From positions 16,791 to 80,790 of the forward strand of contig DF237297.1 in the NCBI GenBank assembly GCA_000708835.1: 64,000 nucleotides of DNA, written 5' to 3'. The position numbers were made by a program, and so were the translations under genes. The stretch comes from Klebsormidium nitens (Eukaryota > Streptophyta > Klebsormidiophyceae > Klebsormidiales > Klebsormidiaceae). Positions within the stretch are counted from its first letter, which is position 1, and each line of letters begins with the position of its first letter. Under the pieces are notes generated by a model, which did no database searches, had not been told where the DNA came from, and saw only the letters and a list, made by a program, of their open reading frames with translations. Shown one piece after another: positions 48,781 to 60,386 of the stretch.

Positions 48781-50895
48781 CTATCTGAAGAAGTCGAGAT
48801 TCCTCCAGTCTCTGCACAAGACAGCGACGCAAAAACTGTCAGGCTACTGTGCAGAATGAGCATCGCTCTAGATGTGTATTTCTGAAATGGTCACTTCAGT
48901 AGTCTCTTTTCTGTGCCGGAAGGTCCAGAAAGAAAATACCCAGCAATCTCGAAGTCGAAGTCGAAGTCAAAGTCAAAGTCAAGTAAAGCAGCGCGACTCC
49001 AAGTCTTCAAAAACGATGGTACGCTAAGTACCTCGGAGGGTCGAAAAACGTTTCAAGACTCCTTTAAGAAGTTATTTCAGATCCTTCAAAGTTGAGAGAC
49101 GGAAAGAGTTCTCACTTATAGAGTTGATGACTTCAAATTTGGCCGTCCTCAAACAACAAAGCACTTCAACCGAACACCGCTTTCAAAACTTTCAAAACTC
49201 CAAAATAGAAGGTGACGGGTGACAGCGCAGCTTACTTGGAAACATCGTCAAGGTGGTCGTCGAAGTCTGTGAGACTCCGGTACTTCTTTCCCGCCACGTG
49301 GTCGACCAGTACACTTCCCGCCGAAGCATCCCGCAAGCTCAGGCGAGTGTTCCGCTGCCAACTTGATCGAGCGGTGGTGGTAAAAAGCTGCATGAGGGAG
49401 GCAAGGACAACTGGGTGCCACAAACCACGAACCGAGGACATGGTCGTTTGATACATACGACTGACCGTGGTTGGGTCAGACTTCGTGGCCGACATGAGGA
49501 AGCATCTGGGCATGTTGCTAAACTCGCTGGTATGTTTCGATAATGCAGAGGTTACATTGAATGCAACGATCCGGGAAAAAATCTAGTCTCACCTGCAGAG
49601 TAGCTGTTGATTCCTTCCGCAGGTTCTGTAGCTTCGTGTTGTCAATCTGCATACAAGAAGGTTGCTCAATAGAGTGTTTACTACCCGGGAAGACACACCA
49701 GGCCGAAAATCAACAAGTTGCTAGGTCCATGAAGTCAAGGACAGACAGAAGACGAAGACTTGGGTGAAGTGCTTGTGATCCGTAACACCTGCAGTCAGGC
49801 TTGCATCTTGCTGGCATGCCTTGGAGCATGAATCAGGCAGGTCTCGCAAATCAAGCTGCGACAGAATCTGTCATCCCAATTCAAGGAGACTTTGCATGAC
49901 TAGTTTGATAGGGGCCGCCAGGTTACTGATGGGCGCGTGTTATTTACTTGGCAACTTGAGCTGACACTCAGGCAGAAGTCTCACCAGAATCACCGCTGCC
50001 TGCGGGACATATTGAGCAATCTTGTCAGCAATCTTCTTGGCAGCGGAGCCCAGATCTGCATCGTTGTACCGTTCATTTGCATGGTAGTACCCTACGATCG
50101 AGAGGCCGCCGGCCTGAGACGAGTAATATTCATCAACCTGCATCAAATCAGAATCACTCATCAGTGCTTGCTGAGATGTTTGTTAGGCTGTCAGGAACGA
50201 TCGCAGATATGTGCTGACAGACCTTCGGACCCATTTCATTAAGAATAAGGGGTCCAATTCACCTACTTCTACAACACGTTCTCCTGGACAGGCAAGTTCA
50301 GACTTAGCATTTGTTTCCGGCAAGAAAAGGGATGGAGAGACAATGAGATTGTCAGCCTCAATCAAGCCTCAGCATTTGAGAACCCATCACTGAAACGCCG
50401 GTGCTTGAGAGCAAAGAAAGGTGGATCAACAGCAAGAAGGAAAGTTAAGGAACATGAACTATTAGAACCACTTGGCAACAAAATAACTCTTGTATCTAAT
50501 CTCTTGCTGAAACAGAGGGGCGGTCCGTAAAATGTTCTTCAGGCAGCACAAGGGTGGCTGGCTAGGTACCAGTCCAACCGCAATGACGATTGTTGTTGAG
50601 ATGCAGACGATGACAGGGACTGCAAAAGCTTCGGGCAAATTACCTGAGCCAAAGCAACTTCCAGCATGGGCGCCAGCTCTAGATGACTGTGAAAGAGCGG
50701 CACCGCATCGTGGATGTCGACCGCCCCTCCCGCAGCGACAATTGCCTGTGCTCCAGCGTCGTCATTCTGAGGAGACGCGCTGGACACCTTTCCAATCAGC
50801 AGCCCATTGACAGCAGCAGCTGGATGCTTGATAGCGTGCAGGATCAGTTTTATGTATGCTGCCTGATGCAGGCTGTACTTATAGCCACCCGACAT
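48781..50895 (-). CDS. EMC8: ER membrane protein complex subunit 8/9
   Basis: Five exons: 50895-50644, 50137-49985, 49646-49593, 49387-49236, 48811-48781; 213 aa, the usual size for the family. EMC8/9 is the MPN-fold cytosolic subunit of the EMC, the insertase that places tail-anchored and multi-pass proteins in the ER membrane. Signatures in order: MSGGYKYSLHQAAYIKLILH, NGLLIGKV, VPLFHSHLELAPMLEVALAQ, VDEYYSSQAGGLSIVGYYHA then NERYND, IADKIAQ, IDNTKLQNL, DFDDHLDDVSKDWRN. The MPN metal-site motif (HxH...S..D) of deubiquitinases is absent, as in all EMC8/9. The 31-bp last exon restores the conserved DDVSKDW; without it the frame stops at once (TCC AAG TAA, the stop overlapping the donor). Divergent to the racemase-like gene. 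Vertebrates have two paralogs, plants usually one, so 8 and 9 cannot be told apart here. Confidence 0.95.
48951..48983. repeat. GTCGAA/GTCAAA microsatellite
   Basis: About five hexamers GAAGTC/AAAGTC in a row, within intron 4 of the EMC8/9 gene. Translated it gives a run of Ser-Lys, which is not evidence of coding. Confidence 0.85.
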
Positions 50896-52128
50896 CCGGC
50901 CCCCAGGTCCGGAAGGAAAGCAGAATTGCGTTCTCCTCTTCCGTTTTAATCTGCTGAGTACCCGGCTTTTCAAGAGCTATGTGGGACCGGTGGGTGGTGC
51001 AGCCACCAATTGAATAAGCGGAGAATGCAGTGCTGCCTTCAGATCTTCTGCATTGAACAAATCAATTCCGCAAAAGTGGTCTAGCAAGAATCCACCCCGT
51101 CCCTCCAAAGTAGCCCTGTCGTGTGTATGTTCATCCGCGTGTGTTCCTTTGCTAACCTTCGGGCGCTTTTGGCAGTTTTGCTGAGCGCCTGCCAAATGTT
51201 CTCCTGGAAACTCGTCTCTGAAGCTGCTCTGCCATTGCAAACGTAGCCGCCCTGACCGGAACCTTCTGCAGACCGGAACCCACCGGAACCCACTACATAC
51301 AAGGCTAAGCTCAAGCGGAATCCGCCGGTGCCCTTCCGAGATTCCGCTAGCTGCTTGCCGGCCCTGAGGCTGTGGATTCCGTGCGGCACTCAGAACTCTC
51401 TCAACTTCTTGATCGAGCTCTAGAGTGCGGTAGGCGGGCAGCAGAGGCCGCCATGGATCACAAATGAGAAGCAGCTGATGTTTGCAATCGCAGCAGGCTG
51501 CGGATCCAGCTATGTCTGCTTTGCAGCGAGTACCGCACAAGTCTGCGGTCGCCCCTTTCCCCATTGACCTTCTGACGGCAGGCGTGGGCTGGCAGGGCTC
51601 TGATAATCTGTTTCTGGCACTCGGGAAAGTTCGCAATACGCCGCAGTGGGAGCACAAGGCAAGGGTTAGGAAGCTTCTGTACCGCTGCATAGGAACTTGT
51701 AGAGTGTACTCTGTAGGGGAAAGGCAGCTAGTGTCCGAAGGTGTTGAGCAGCGGGCCCCTGGCTTGGCATCTGGTGCAAGATCCAGGGAACAAGGCAGGA
51801 AAAGGACACGGGCGAATGCAAGCGAGAGTAGTGGGGCTCGCAGCGGGCCAGAGGATGAGGTGGGGCCTTCAGAAACTGCACACTCAATGCAAGGCTGGTA
51901 GCTGGTGCGATCTACAGGTGGTGGTCGTAGTTGCAAGATCTGCGCGGATAGCCAGCAGGGATACTTCGAGACAGGGTGTTAGCAGGAATTAGCGATGACC
52001 TTTGTTCTGGTCTCCAACGCCCATATCACTCTTCCTGGCCAGGTTCTCTTCAAGATATTTTGCGCGCGCACAAGAACCTTCTTGACAACGTGATGTTCAG
52101 AAAGTGGAGATAACTGTTAGAGTCAGGG
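50896..52128. promoter_or_regulatory. Divergent spacer EMC8/9 / racemase-like, with open frames on both strands
   Basis: 1.2 kb upstream of two opposed genes. A 319-codon frame is open on the minus strand (50977-51936) and one of about 140 codons on the plus strand (51482-51901). Neither shows a known domain; the minus one is Ser/Pro/Arg/Cys-rich as chance frames in GC-rich DNA tend to be. The plus frame could hold an upstream exon of the racemase-like gene, but no good in-phase donor was found. Confidence 0.4.
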
Positions 52129-55077
52129 ATGAAGCACAGCTACCTGGACAGATTGCCGACAATAGTTTCTCTCCTCTTGCAGGTGACACTGGGCGACAGA
52201 TTGAATGCCATCTCCCATAGAAAGCCGCTCCCCGGTGTCAATGGCACGGCTGCCCAATCACGGGGCTTCAGCGCTGCAGCTGCGGCCGCGGAGTCAAATG
52301 ACCCTTCCCTCCCACAATCGCGTTTCCGAAGCCGCGCTCTCCCGGAACCATCACACGCCCCCCCCGTTGTCAAGGTGTCCAACCGCCACGATGTCGTTGG
52401 TGTTCTAGGGGGCATCAGCCCCCGCGCGACGGCAGACTTCATGCGGCAGGTCATCCAGGCGACCCCCGCCAACTCCAACAAGGACCACATTCCGCTCGTT
52501 GTGTCGAGCATCCCCCAGATCCCGTCCCTGTCTGCGCCCATTCTGAACCGGCCTGCCGGGCCAGCGCTAGATCAGGCGGTCGTGTCCCCCCTGCCAGCCA
52601 TGCTCGAGACTCGCAGGTTTCTGGAGCAGTCTGGTGCTCGCTGCATCGTCATGCCCTCCAACATGGCGCACTTCTGGTGTAAGTACTCATCGCCTCATTA
52701 TCGCCTGCCGTTGGGCACCGGATATGGGACAGAGACTAAGCGGTTACATGTATCATTGGTGCTTTCCCCTTGCTTTATCAGGTCAGAGCTATACCGTAAA
52801 TTAGACGTTAGTGGCAAACAGGGATGGATATGGACGTCTGAGAAAGAAGTTCAGTTGTAGCATTGAAGTCTACAGCCTGATTGCCTTGTTGGGAGCGAGT
52901 CCTTTGTTGCTCTTGGCTGTACTGCCAAAGAATCACTGGTCGCCTGGTTCTAATGTATACCGTCCCTCTCCTGGTCCAGACGACCAGCTGGCGCTGGACT
53001 GCAGCGTGCCATTCCTGCACATTGCGGATGCGGTGGTTGAGGAGTTGGACCTGGTGAGAGCGCAACGTAACATGCACTCTGCCAGATCTGAGGCTTGTTT
53101 GGAAGCAATCAGGTCCTTGCAGTGTCAGATTCCTGGAGAGCAACGACTCAATCGGTCTTTCTTCGGGGACGTGAGATTGTCAGATTCTCGGGTTTGTCAG
53201 TTAAGGCTCATTCGTACTCTTCTGCAATCTCTTCCCTCATGCTAACAAAACTCCGAGAGCCTCATGTACACACCAAGGTGCTTCAGATTGCTTGTGAGAC
53301 ACCGACCTCGTCTGGCTTCCCGAGTCTGATTTCGTTCCTGGACGCGCAGGCGAAGCTGGAGCCGCTGGAGGCGGGGAGTCGGCCCAAGGTGGGGCTGCTG
53401 GCCAGCGAGGCCACGCTGAAAGCCAGCATCTACCAGCAGAAACTGGAGGCCAGGGTGAGCAACCGCGCGTGGGTGCTCAGCTTCACAATCAGCAAACGTG
53501 TGTAGCACGGCGGTGCTGGTGCAACAAGTTCTGACGCAATGCCACCCGTTGGTGGAAAGTCTCCCAGCCTGGAGCGCGGGAGTTTTCGTACTCAAAGGTC
53601 TCAAGATGAGGGAGCATGAGGGTTGCTGATATCCAGCAGGGCCGTTCCTCTTGCCGTATCGCAATAACTTCTGATTGCGAGATTCGCTCTACTTAATCAC
53701 ACAACAACCCCGGTATACCTCTTTTCTCCTCTCAACCACTTTCCATCAAAGGGCGTTGCCGCTCAAGCCTCGATTACGTGGCAATGACGTATCGGGGAAT
53801 GGCCGAGTTTTGTCGACGTCCGATCTTAAGCCCTCCGACGCTGTTTCACATATTAATGCAGAAGCTTGTATGACCAACAGGGCAGCCCCGCACCCAGCCA
53901 ACTTACCCCGCCCGTTTCCAGGCTCGTGGGACCTCAATTGACCTAAAGGAATGGCGTCTTGCCAACATCCTTCGAAGCTGAAGTGGCTGAATTGTCTTTC
54001 GTCATCGTGGTTGCACCCTTGCTGTCCGACACGGCCCTTCTAGCACTGCGCCGCACGTGAGACCCGGAAAAGGAAATCATGAACCAGGTGCTTGCCCCTT
54101 CTCTCGAGCAGCTGTGTCTTTCTGCTGCGCAGGGGTACACGGTGGTGCTGCCTGACCGCGACACCATGGCCCACGCGGTGCTCCCCGGGATGGAGGCTCT
54201 CGAGCGGGGCGACAACGAGGGCGCCAAGAACCTGCTCGGAATCGGCGTCCAGGTACGTGCGCCCGCAACAGCATCTCTGCTCGCCGGGGCTCGTCAGAGT
54301 ATGGGCCGTCTGCTGAAGGCTGTGTTTGGGGGGCGGATTGCTTTTCGTGGGATCGTTTGTTGTTTGTCACAAAGAGGAGAATGACCAAAAGACGATGCTT
54401 TTGGAGGAGCGGCGAAACAAAGCCTTTTAAGAGACGAACATTGGGACGGCTTCTTCGTGCGTATGGCGATTCTAAGGGGGAACGTCTTGCCGAACCTGTT
54501 AAGCAAGGACCCACACTTTCTTAGGATTCTGGTGGGGCTCAAGCGAGCTCGACGTGAATCTCGTTGTCTTTTGGTTTGGGACGACTTCAGAAAGGGCTTT
54601 TGGCGTGTTTTCACATTTTGCAATTGAGAGATTGGAAATTCTTGCGCTTTGGCCGCGACTCCAACGGTTGCCATGATATCGTTGTGGGACGATTCAATAG
54701 CGCCAGCTCCAAAAGCGGCTTTGTCATCAGTTTATGAAGACAACTCCGAACTCCCGTGGAGGGGCACCCACCACTACTACTACCCAAAATTACTTTCAAA
54801 GCGATGCTTGTTCAGCAGCACCGTTCATTCGCGTAAGTCATGCTGTCAAGCAGAGTGTGGTGCATTGTCATCATTCCTCAGCTCTGGCTTTCCTGTGTGC
54901 CAGATGCTGCTGGTGAACGCGGTGAACGTGGTGATCCTGGCCTTCAGCGAGGCCAGCTCCGTGTTCCCGCCGTCGGACCCCATCCTGAAGCGGTGCCTCA
55001 GCCCCACCGCAGCCCTGGCCAGGGCGACCGTGCGCTGGGTCCTTAAGACCAGGGCGGACGCCACTCCGGGCGTGTGA
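52129..55077 (+). CDS. Aspartate/glutamate racemase-like protein lacking both catalytic cysteines
   Basis: Exons: 52129-52678, 52980-53053, 53350-53454, 54133-54252, 54904-55077; 340 aa if the ATG at 52129 is used. A strong acceptor (pyrimidine tract then CAG, 52180-52182) lies just inside this frame, so exon 1 may instead start at 52183 with an unseen upstream exon. About 80 N-terminal residues are Arg/Ser/Ala-rich (a run SRGFSAAAAAAES), like a mitochondrial or plastid leader. The body shows the Asp/Glu racemase family: VVGVLGGISPRATADFMRQV near 90, ARCIVMPSNMAHFWYDQL near 170-187, VPFLHIADAVVEEL, RPKVGLLASEATLKASIYQQ, GYTVVLPDRDTM, VNAVNVVILAFSEAS near 286-299. The family's two catalytic cysteines lie in PCNTxH and in GCTE; here the sites read PSNMAH and AFSE. 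Racemization by the usual two-base mechanism is therefore unlikely. Function unknown. Confidence 0.87.
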
Positions 55078-57722
55078 ATAGTCAAATAGGTCCTGGTCCG
55101 AATACATGTTCTGAATCTTGAGGCTGTTGTGTTGAGCTTCACGCAGGTTGCTCATCGGTTCCATTTGTCATTAAGTAGTAAAGACAGATTCAACCTTAGA
55201 CCGATGGTAGCATAATCGTGTACAGATTGCAAATGATTTGATCAGACCGGGTCTGAATTGATGGAAGCATAATGGTCGATCGATCGGTGTCCAGGCAAAA
55301 GCGAGGGATAGCTAGATAGTCGAATAGTACGTTAGAGCGGATTTGAAGTGATATTAACATTTTCTCCGGGCACGCACATTGGCATGCCCTCAGGTTAGCC
55401 AGCCAGGCACGAGCTGCTGCGTTCGGTACGTCTTCTTCGACCTACAAATCAGAAATGTCAAAAGTTTTAGTACTTCGATGTCTTGAATCTCGACAGCGGA
55501 TTGGATCAGTAGCGAGTCGTGTAGTGTTCGCTTTGCATGAAACATGTCACCCACTGTCACTGCATATACTGCGACATGGCAACCACGCGGTATCGAATGA
55601 TCGGATTGCGATTTTTATTCTTTCAATTCAGCCAATTAATTTGTTTAGCTCGAATTGCTAGCCGCGCATGCGGGATCCTGAATCAGCTGAGCCGTACAGC
55701 AGCCGCCGCGCATGGTACGTACGTACAGCTCGATGGACCGGCCGCCCTTTTAAACAAAGTTACTAACTGTACGCATAGCAGGCCATAGGCGTGCAGCTCG
55801 AGCGACTAGTCGATCGATCGAGCATATCACATGCATGCAATGATGACGGCCGCCGCGCGCCGCAATCATGAACGCGCGGTACATTCATGCAGTCTGGCAC
55901 TGTAAGTCTCATGCAGCGCAGCTGGCAGGCATGGTAACAATTGGGCATTTACACTGCAATATTCGCACATTGTGCGACATGGCACGCTTCTCAGTCAGGC
56001 TCCTGGCGTACCAATAGTTAAGCAATGGTGAACATGCGCACAGTCGGACCACGTAATTATAATCAGTCATTCAACCATGGATCCCTCCGCGGCTGCACTT
56101 TTGAGTACTCTGCTATGTGCAACATTTAATCAATCAATACTGAACTACGGTGATGTGCATTCTTTTAAAGATTTCTGTCCAAAAGTCAAATCAACCGGCT
56201 AGGACCAAACATTCTGTTGACAGTGGCCAGTGGGCCGTGTCGGCACTTTCAGAGGATTGAGCAGTTGACTACTTTGATGGGCTAGTCAACAAATCCGCAA
56301 GAAGCCGGCCTTCAGGACTCGGTGCAATAACAAGCGTCATGTGCACATACGGGCGGCCCTCGGAAAGCGCGCAACAGCCATGCATTCGTGCTCCACAACC
56401 GGCCTCCTGGCCGTCCGACTACAGGAAGAGTTGGTGGGTTGTAATTGCTCCAGTCCCTTGGCCGAAGCAAATTCAGAGATTGTCTGAGCTGGCAGTCAAC
56501 CCGTCGTATTCGCGCAGTGACTCGCTCCAGCCCAACACCGAGCTGCAAACAGTGCGGGACAAGGAGAATAAGTGTCTGCATAACCGGGGCGGTTTTGGAA
56601 AGGTAGTGACAGAAGGCTGAATCGAAGTTGAGTCAACCGTCGGAGGGTTTGAAGGAACTCTAACTGGCGGCTGGATTGCCACCCTCGACGGAACTTGCAC
56701 CAGGTCGTCTCTGAGGCATGACTATCTAAGACGCCATAAGATCCTACTTCTAGAAAGCATCAAGGGCCAAAAGCACCGCCGTGGCACCGGATCCCGCGAC
56801 ACTGACACCGATCCCGGTGCATTGAATGTTTCTCCTTGTCCCGGCTCAGACGGAAGTAGATAAGATCGTAATACGAGGTGATCCTGCTGATGCACCGAGT
56901 GGGGCCGTGTATGTATTTGCTCAACGCACCTTACCAGTGTGGACGGCCTGGGCATGCACGCGGGTCCGGAGCTGCTGCGCGAATCCGACGTGGCAGTCCG
57001 CCCATCGAGCGGCATGCACCAATGGCAAGCAGGCAACTGCGAGCACGCATGATATAAGAAAAATCTGTACATTGATCTTTGCTAGTACTATTCGATATGC
57101 GGCAAGGCACGGGTGCATGCGGTCGCTGCAGACGGCCTAGGGAACTCGACGAGGCCGCACGAGGAGGCTGCGCCTAAGGCGGTGACGACCTTACCTGTGC
57201 AATATCGGACTGAATTCAAATGATTGGGACCCACGAACAGAAGGAAGAAGGAGGAAGTTAATATCGGAAAGGATACGGAAAAAGATGGAGCGCAACAGGA
57301 GCAGACGTCGGCAAAGATTGCCAGCTCAGGTTACCTTGCTGTGGTGGCCAGTCCGATGGCACAGCATGGCCGTGCTTGGGCGGCGGAAGATCCCCCCCGC
57401 GCGAGGTCAGTGTCGCGCCTCCACTACGAACGTCGCTCCCCAGTTGACGTCAGCCGACCTTTTTCGAGGATTTCGCTTACTGCAGTCACATAAGAGGAGC
57501 GGGAAATGAGAGCAAGTGACGCGTCCGAGGAAGCGGCACAGAAATCAAAGACGACTGCAACTGGGCGAAAGTGCCAAACAGGAGTAGAAGAGTGAGACCA
57601 CACAACATCAGCACAAGCATCGATGTTGCATCAGCAAAGCACATGAAGTTGCTTCGTTCGGATCAACGCGTAGCTCAGGCCATAAAAAGTTGTCCCAGGG
57701 TAGAAAGCTGATTACAGGATTA
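55078..57722. other. Convergent spacer with long palindrome-rich island (about 55200-56150)
   Basis: 3' ends of the racemase-like and CA109-like genes. The left two-thirds are rich in CGATCGATCG, GTACGTACGTAC, CATGCATGCA and TAATTATAAT words. The right part (56200-57722) is mixed sequence with short open frames (for example 56339-56620 plus, 56826-57140 plus) that show no domain. No gene was recognised. Confidence 0.55.
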
Positions 57723-59870
57723 TTATGACTCTATCACGACGAAACCTGGAGGTGACACTCCAGGGACAGACCGCAGCCACGTGGCAGCCGAACCCCAGCC
57801 AGCGGCGCCCTCGCTCTTCCCAAAATCGAGCTAGCATCGGGCGCTCAACATGGCAGCACGGCCTTACCCACCAGTCCGTCCAGAAAGTGAGCAATAAGAC
57901 ACAGCCGCAACACATGTCAACGAAATCCATACGATTTGCAAACACGGCGTCCCATGCAGGACTTGTTGAAGGGAGGCGATAGCGTGCGGGAGCGCAGCTG
58001 CTCACTTGTGGCGTGCTGCACGCTGGGCTGGTCGCCCAGAAGGGCCGCAGTGGCGGCCAGCTCGCCGGGGGCAGCGCCGTAAGAGAAGCGCGGGACCGCA
58101 GCCTCGATCAAGCGATACCTGTACAGACCAAGGAAGAAAAGCGTTTGACGTCCTTGAGGCTTGGAGGGGGAGAGAAGTTAACGGCCAGTGTCAAACTCAC
58201 GAAGCCCGCTGTGAATTCATTGCAGAGATGTGCCAAATGCACAGAGCGGCACCATTCAATTCCAGGAGGTAGCCGGAGGGTCACTCAAAACAGGAGAGAC
58301 AGGATGCGAAAACTCCACAACCAGGTTCGTTTAGCGTGGCAAACAAACTTTGTGCAGGTTCATTGGCGTCTCCCGACGGTAGCTTGCTAATCGCGTAAGT
58401 CTGAAGGAGCGCGGCTTAACCACAACAGGCAAAACAAGTAGAAAACGTCGCTGTACGGCGATCTTCACAAAGGAGCACAAGACGAGGCTACGGAGACAGA
58501 CTCCCCGACTGGGCTGAAGGGGCCTAGATTGGAAAAATGCACACAAAGGAGGCTGACAAGACAAGTGATGGGACCATTGAAAGCCTTCGTACTTATCTAC
58601 AAGTTGCAAATCCACATTCTACAACAAGCTGATGAGCGCAACAGGGCTGTTTGTAAGAGACAAGAGGGCCGATGCCAATGCTTGGCAGGTCAATGGACGC
58701 CATCAGCCAACCTGAAAGACTATCATCGACACTGTCATGATCTTCCGGCTGTACTCACTCGTCCTCGTACATTTGGGCCACCTGGCGCAGCCCATCAATG
58801 CAGCTTTGCAGCGACGCCTCGCAGCCGCTGTGGCCCACCAGCTGCTGCACTGTCAGCTGAGGCCGCTGGGACGCCACCTGGCGCTGCGCGTCGCGGGCGC
58901 AGCGGGACAGGCCCTGCGCACATGCGCGGAGGGAGGCCCTGCGGGGAGCAGAGGAGCCGGTCAGGCAACAGTAAGGTGATGCATGGCTGGCAGGGGGCTT
59001 GCAGCTAAGTGACGCACACATGGTAGACACTGGTGGCAATGAGAGAATTGTCGATTCTGGAGGAACACACTGGTTCTAATTCCATTATCTGTGCCTTCTT
59101 CAAGGTCTCTCTACACCGCAACGATTAGAATGGATCTTGTCGCAGGGGCGACCACTGTGGCACCTCCCCATTGTTGCCAGGCTCGTAAGGAAGAGTCCAA
59201 GTGGTGACCCTGAAGAGACAGAGCAGCGCAGAGCCCCTGCTCGGGCGGCAATGTGCCCCTGGCAATGAGACAGCATGCCGCAAGGGCACCAAGTGCACGT
59301 CAATGATGGGATCGAATTGCACAACTGTGGAGAGGCAGCCCACATTGCATCGTGACACTTGCTGAGAAGGCCCTCGAGTGCCCCCACTTGCTGTGCCTGC
59401 AGCCGCTCAGTGTATCCCTCCACCTCCGCCAAGACGCCATAGCTGGCACGGTTGGCCAGAACCTGCAACAATAGCTATTTCTTTACTTTAGGAGCCTGCC
59501 TTCAACCAGGCTTCCTCTTACTGGTATGGGCTTTCCGCCGGAGAGCAAGGCTGGCCGGTCGCACCAATGTAATACTTAACACAGCGCACAACTTTGGCCC
59601 CAATGCCGGCACTTAGGAGGAGGCTGAAAAGAGGCAGGGCAATCTCGAAGGTGACGGAATGCACCGCCGAGTCAGCTGGACAGCTCGAAGTAACAGTTGG
59701 TGACATCGCACATGAGAAGCTCAAGCATCGGTGCTCACCGGCAGCCTGCCCAGGATTGCCTGCGCGTTGCCCAGAAGTGCCAGCAGGCGGACGTGCTGCT
59801 GCTGCCACTGTTCCGTGTACTCCTCAGCGCAGGTGTGCAGGCCAGCCACCTTCTGCCGCAGCCGCTCCAT
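57723..59870 (-). CDS. CA109 (C1orf109/AIRIM)-like protein, plant At5g43822 type
   Basis: Exons: 59870-59739, 59462-59344, 58938-58759, 58118-58006, 57745-57723 (last one tentative); 188 aa. The order of motifs matches what I recall of the plant At5g43822 family and, more distantly, of animal C1orf109: an N-terminal helix (MERLRQKVAGLHTCAEEYTE), LLGNAQAILGRLPVLANRAS then YGVL, a second helix (QQVGALEGLLSKCHDAM), QLTVQQLVGHSGCEASLQSC then IDGLRQVAQMYEDEYRL, and GDQPSVQHA. The protein is all helical with heptad-like Leu/Gln spacing and has no enzyme motif. In animals the C1orf109 protein acts in 60S ribosome maturation; carrying that role over is inference. The proposed last exon ends SFVVIES; without it the frame runs about 28 codons further to a stop. 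Opposed to APE2 with 516 bp between start codons. Confidence 0.72.
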
Positions 59871-60386
59871 CACGCCACCGAGGACCCTGCACTGGCAGCA
59901 TTTTCTTTCTTTCATATGCAAGAAAAAGACTTGGCATATGCGCAATTTGCCTCGCAAATGAAGGGACGGGGCAGGTAAATCTTGGGTGGTAAGAACAGGC
60001 TCAGGTTTTCACACCTCGCCCCGCCCAGCTTTCAGAATACGGCCTTTTCAGATGTCCCTTATGTTGCTACGACAGCCGCTTTCTTCCTTCAAAGCAAAGC
60101 AGGTGTTAAAAGAAGAGGGCTGTCGTCCCTTTTCACACTTTTTAAAAGTGGCCCTGACCCAAGCGCTGCACTACGTGAAGAAGACGCGTCTGCATGCAGC
60201 ATCGCAGCACACCATGTGCTCAGCACGGAAACTCGGGAGGATCACTAGTTGCAGGGGCGCATCGGCCTTCCCTGATGGTGTTGCCTGGTGCTGTGGTGGT
60301 GCTTTCATCGGCACAGCTTGAAGTGCCTGTTTTTCTTCCGCTGATTGCGCGACAGCTGGCGTGCCTTCTGAGCAACCTGTTCAGAG
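59871..60386. promoter_or_regulatory. Compact divergent promoter, CA109-like / APE2
   Basis: 516 bp between opposed start codons, the shortest spacer in the window. No gene lies within it; open frames through this stretch have no domains. It must hold both promoters and both 5' leaders. Confidence 0.5.

Noticed and set aside
48913-49095. Short plus-strand frame with a Ser-Lys run
   Set aside because: It is a translated hexamer microsatellite within an EMC8/9 intron.
56339-57140. Short plus-strand frames between the racemase-like and CA109-like genes
   Set aside because: No domain, no splice partners and odd composition.
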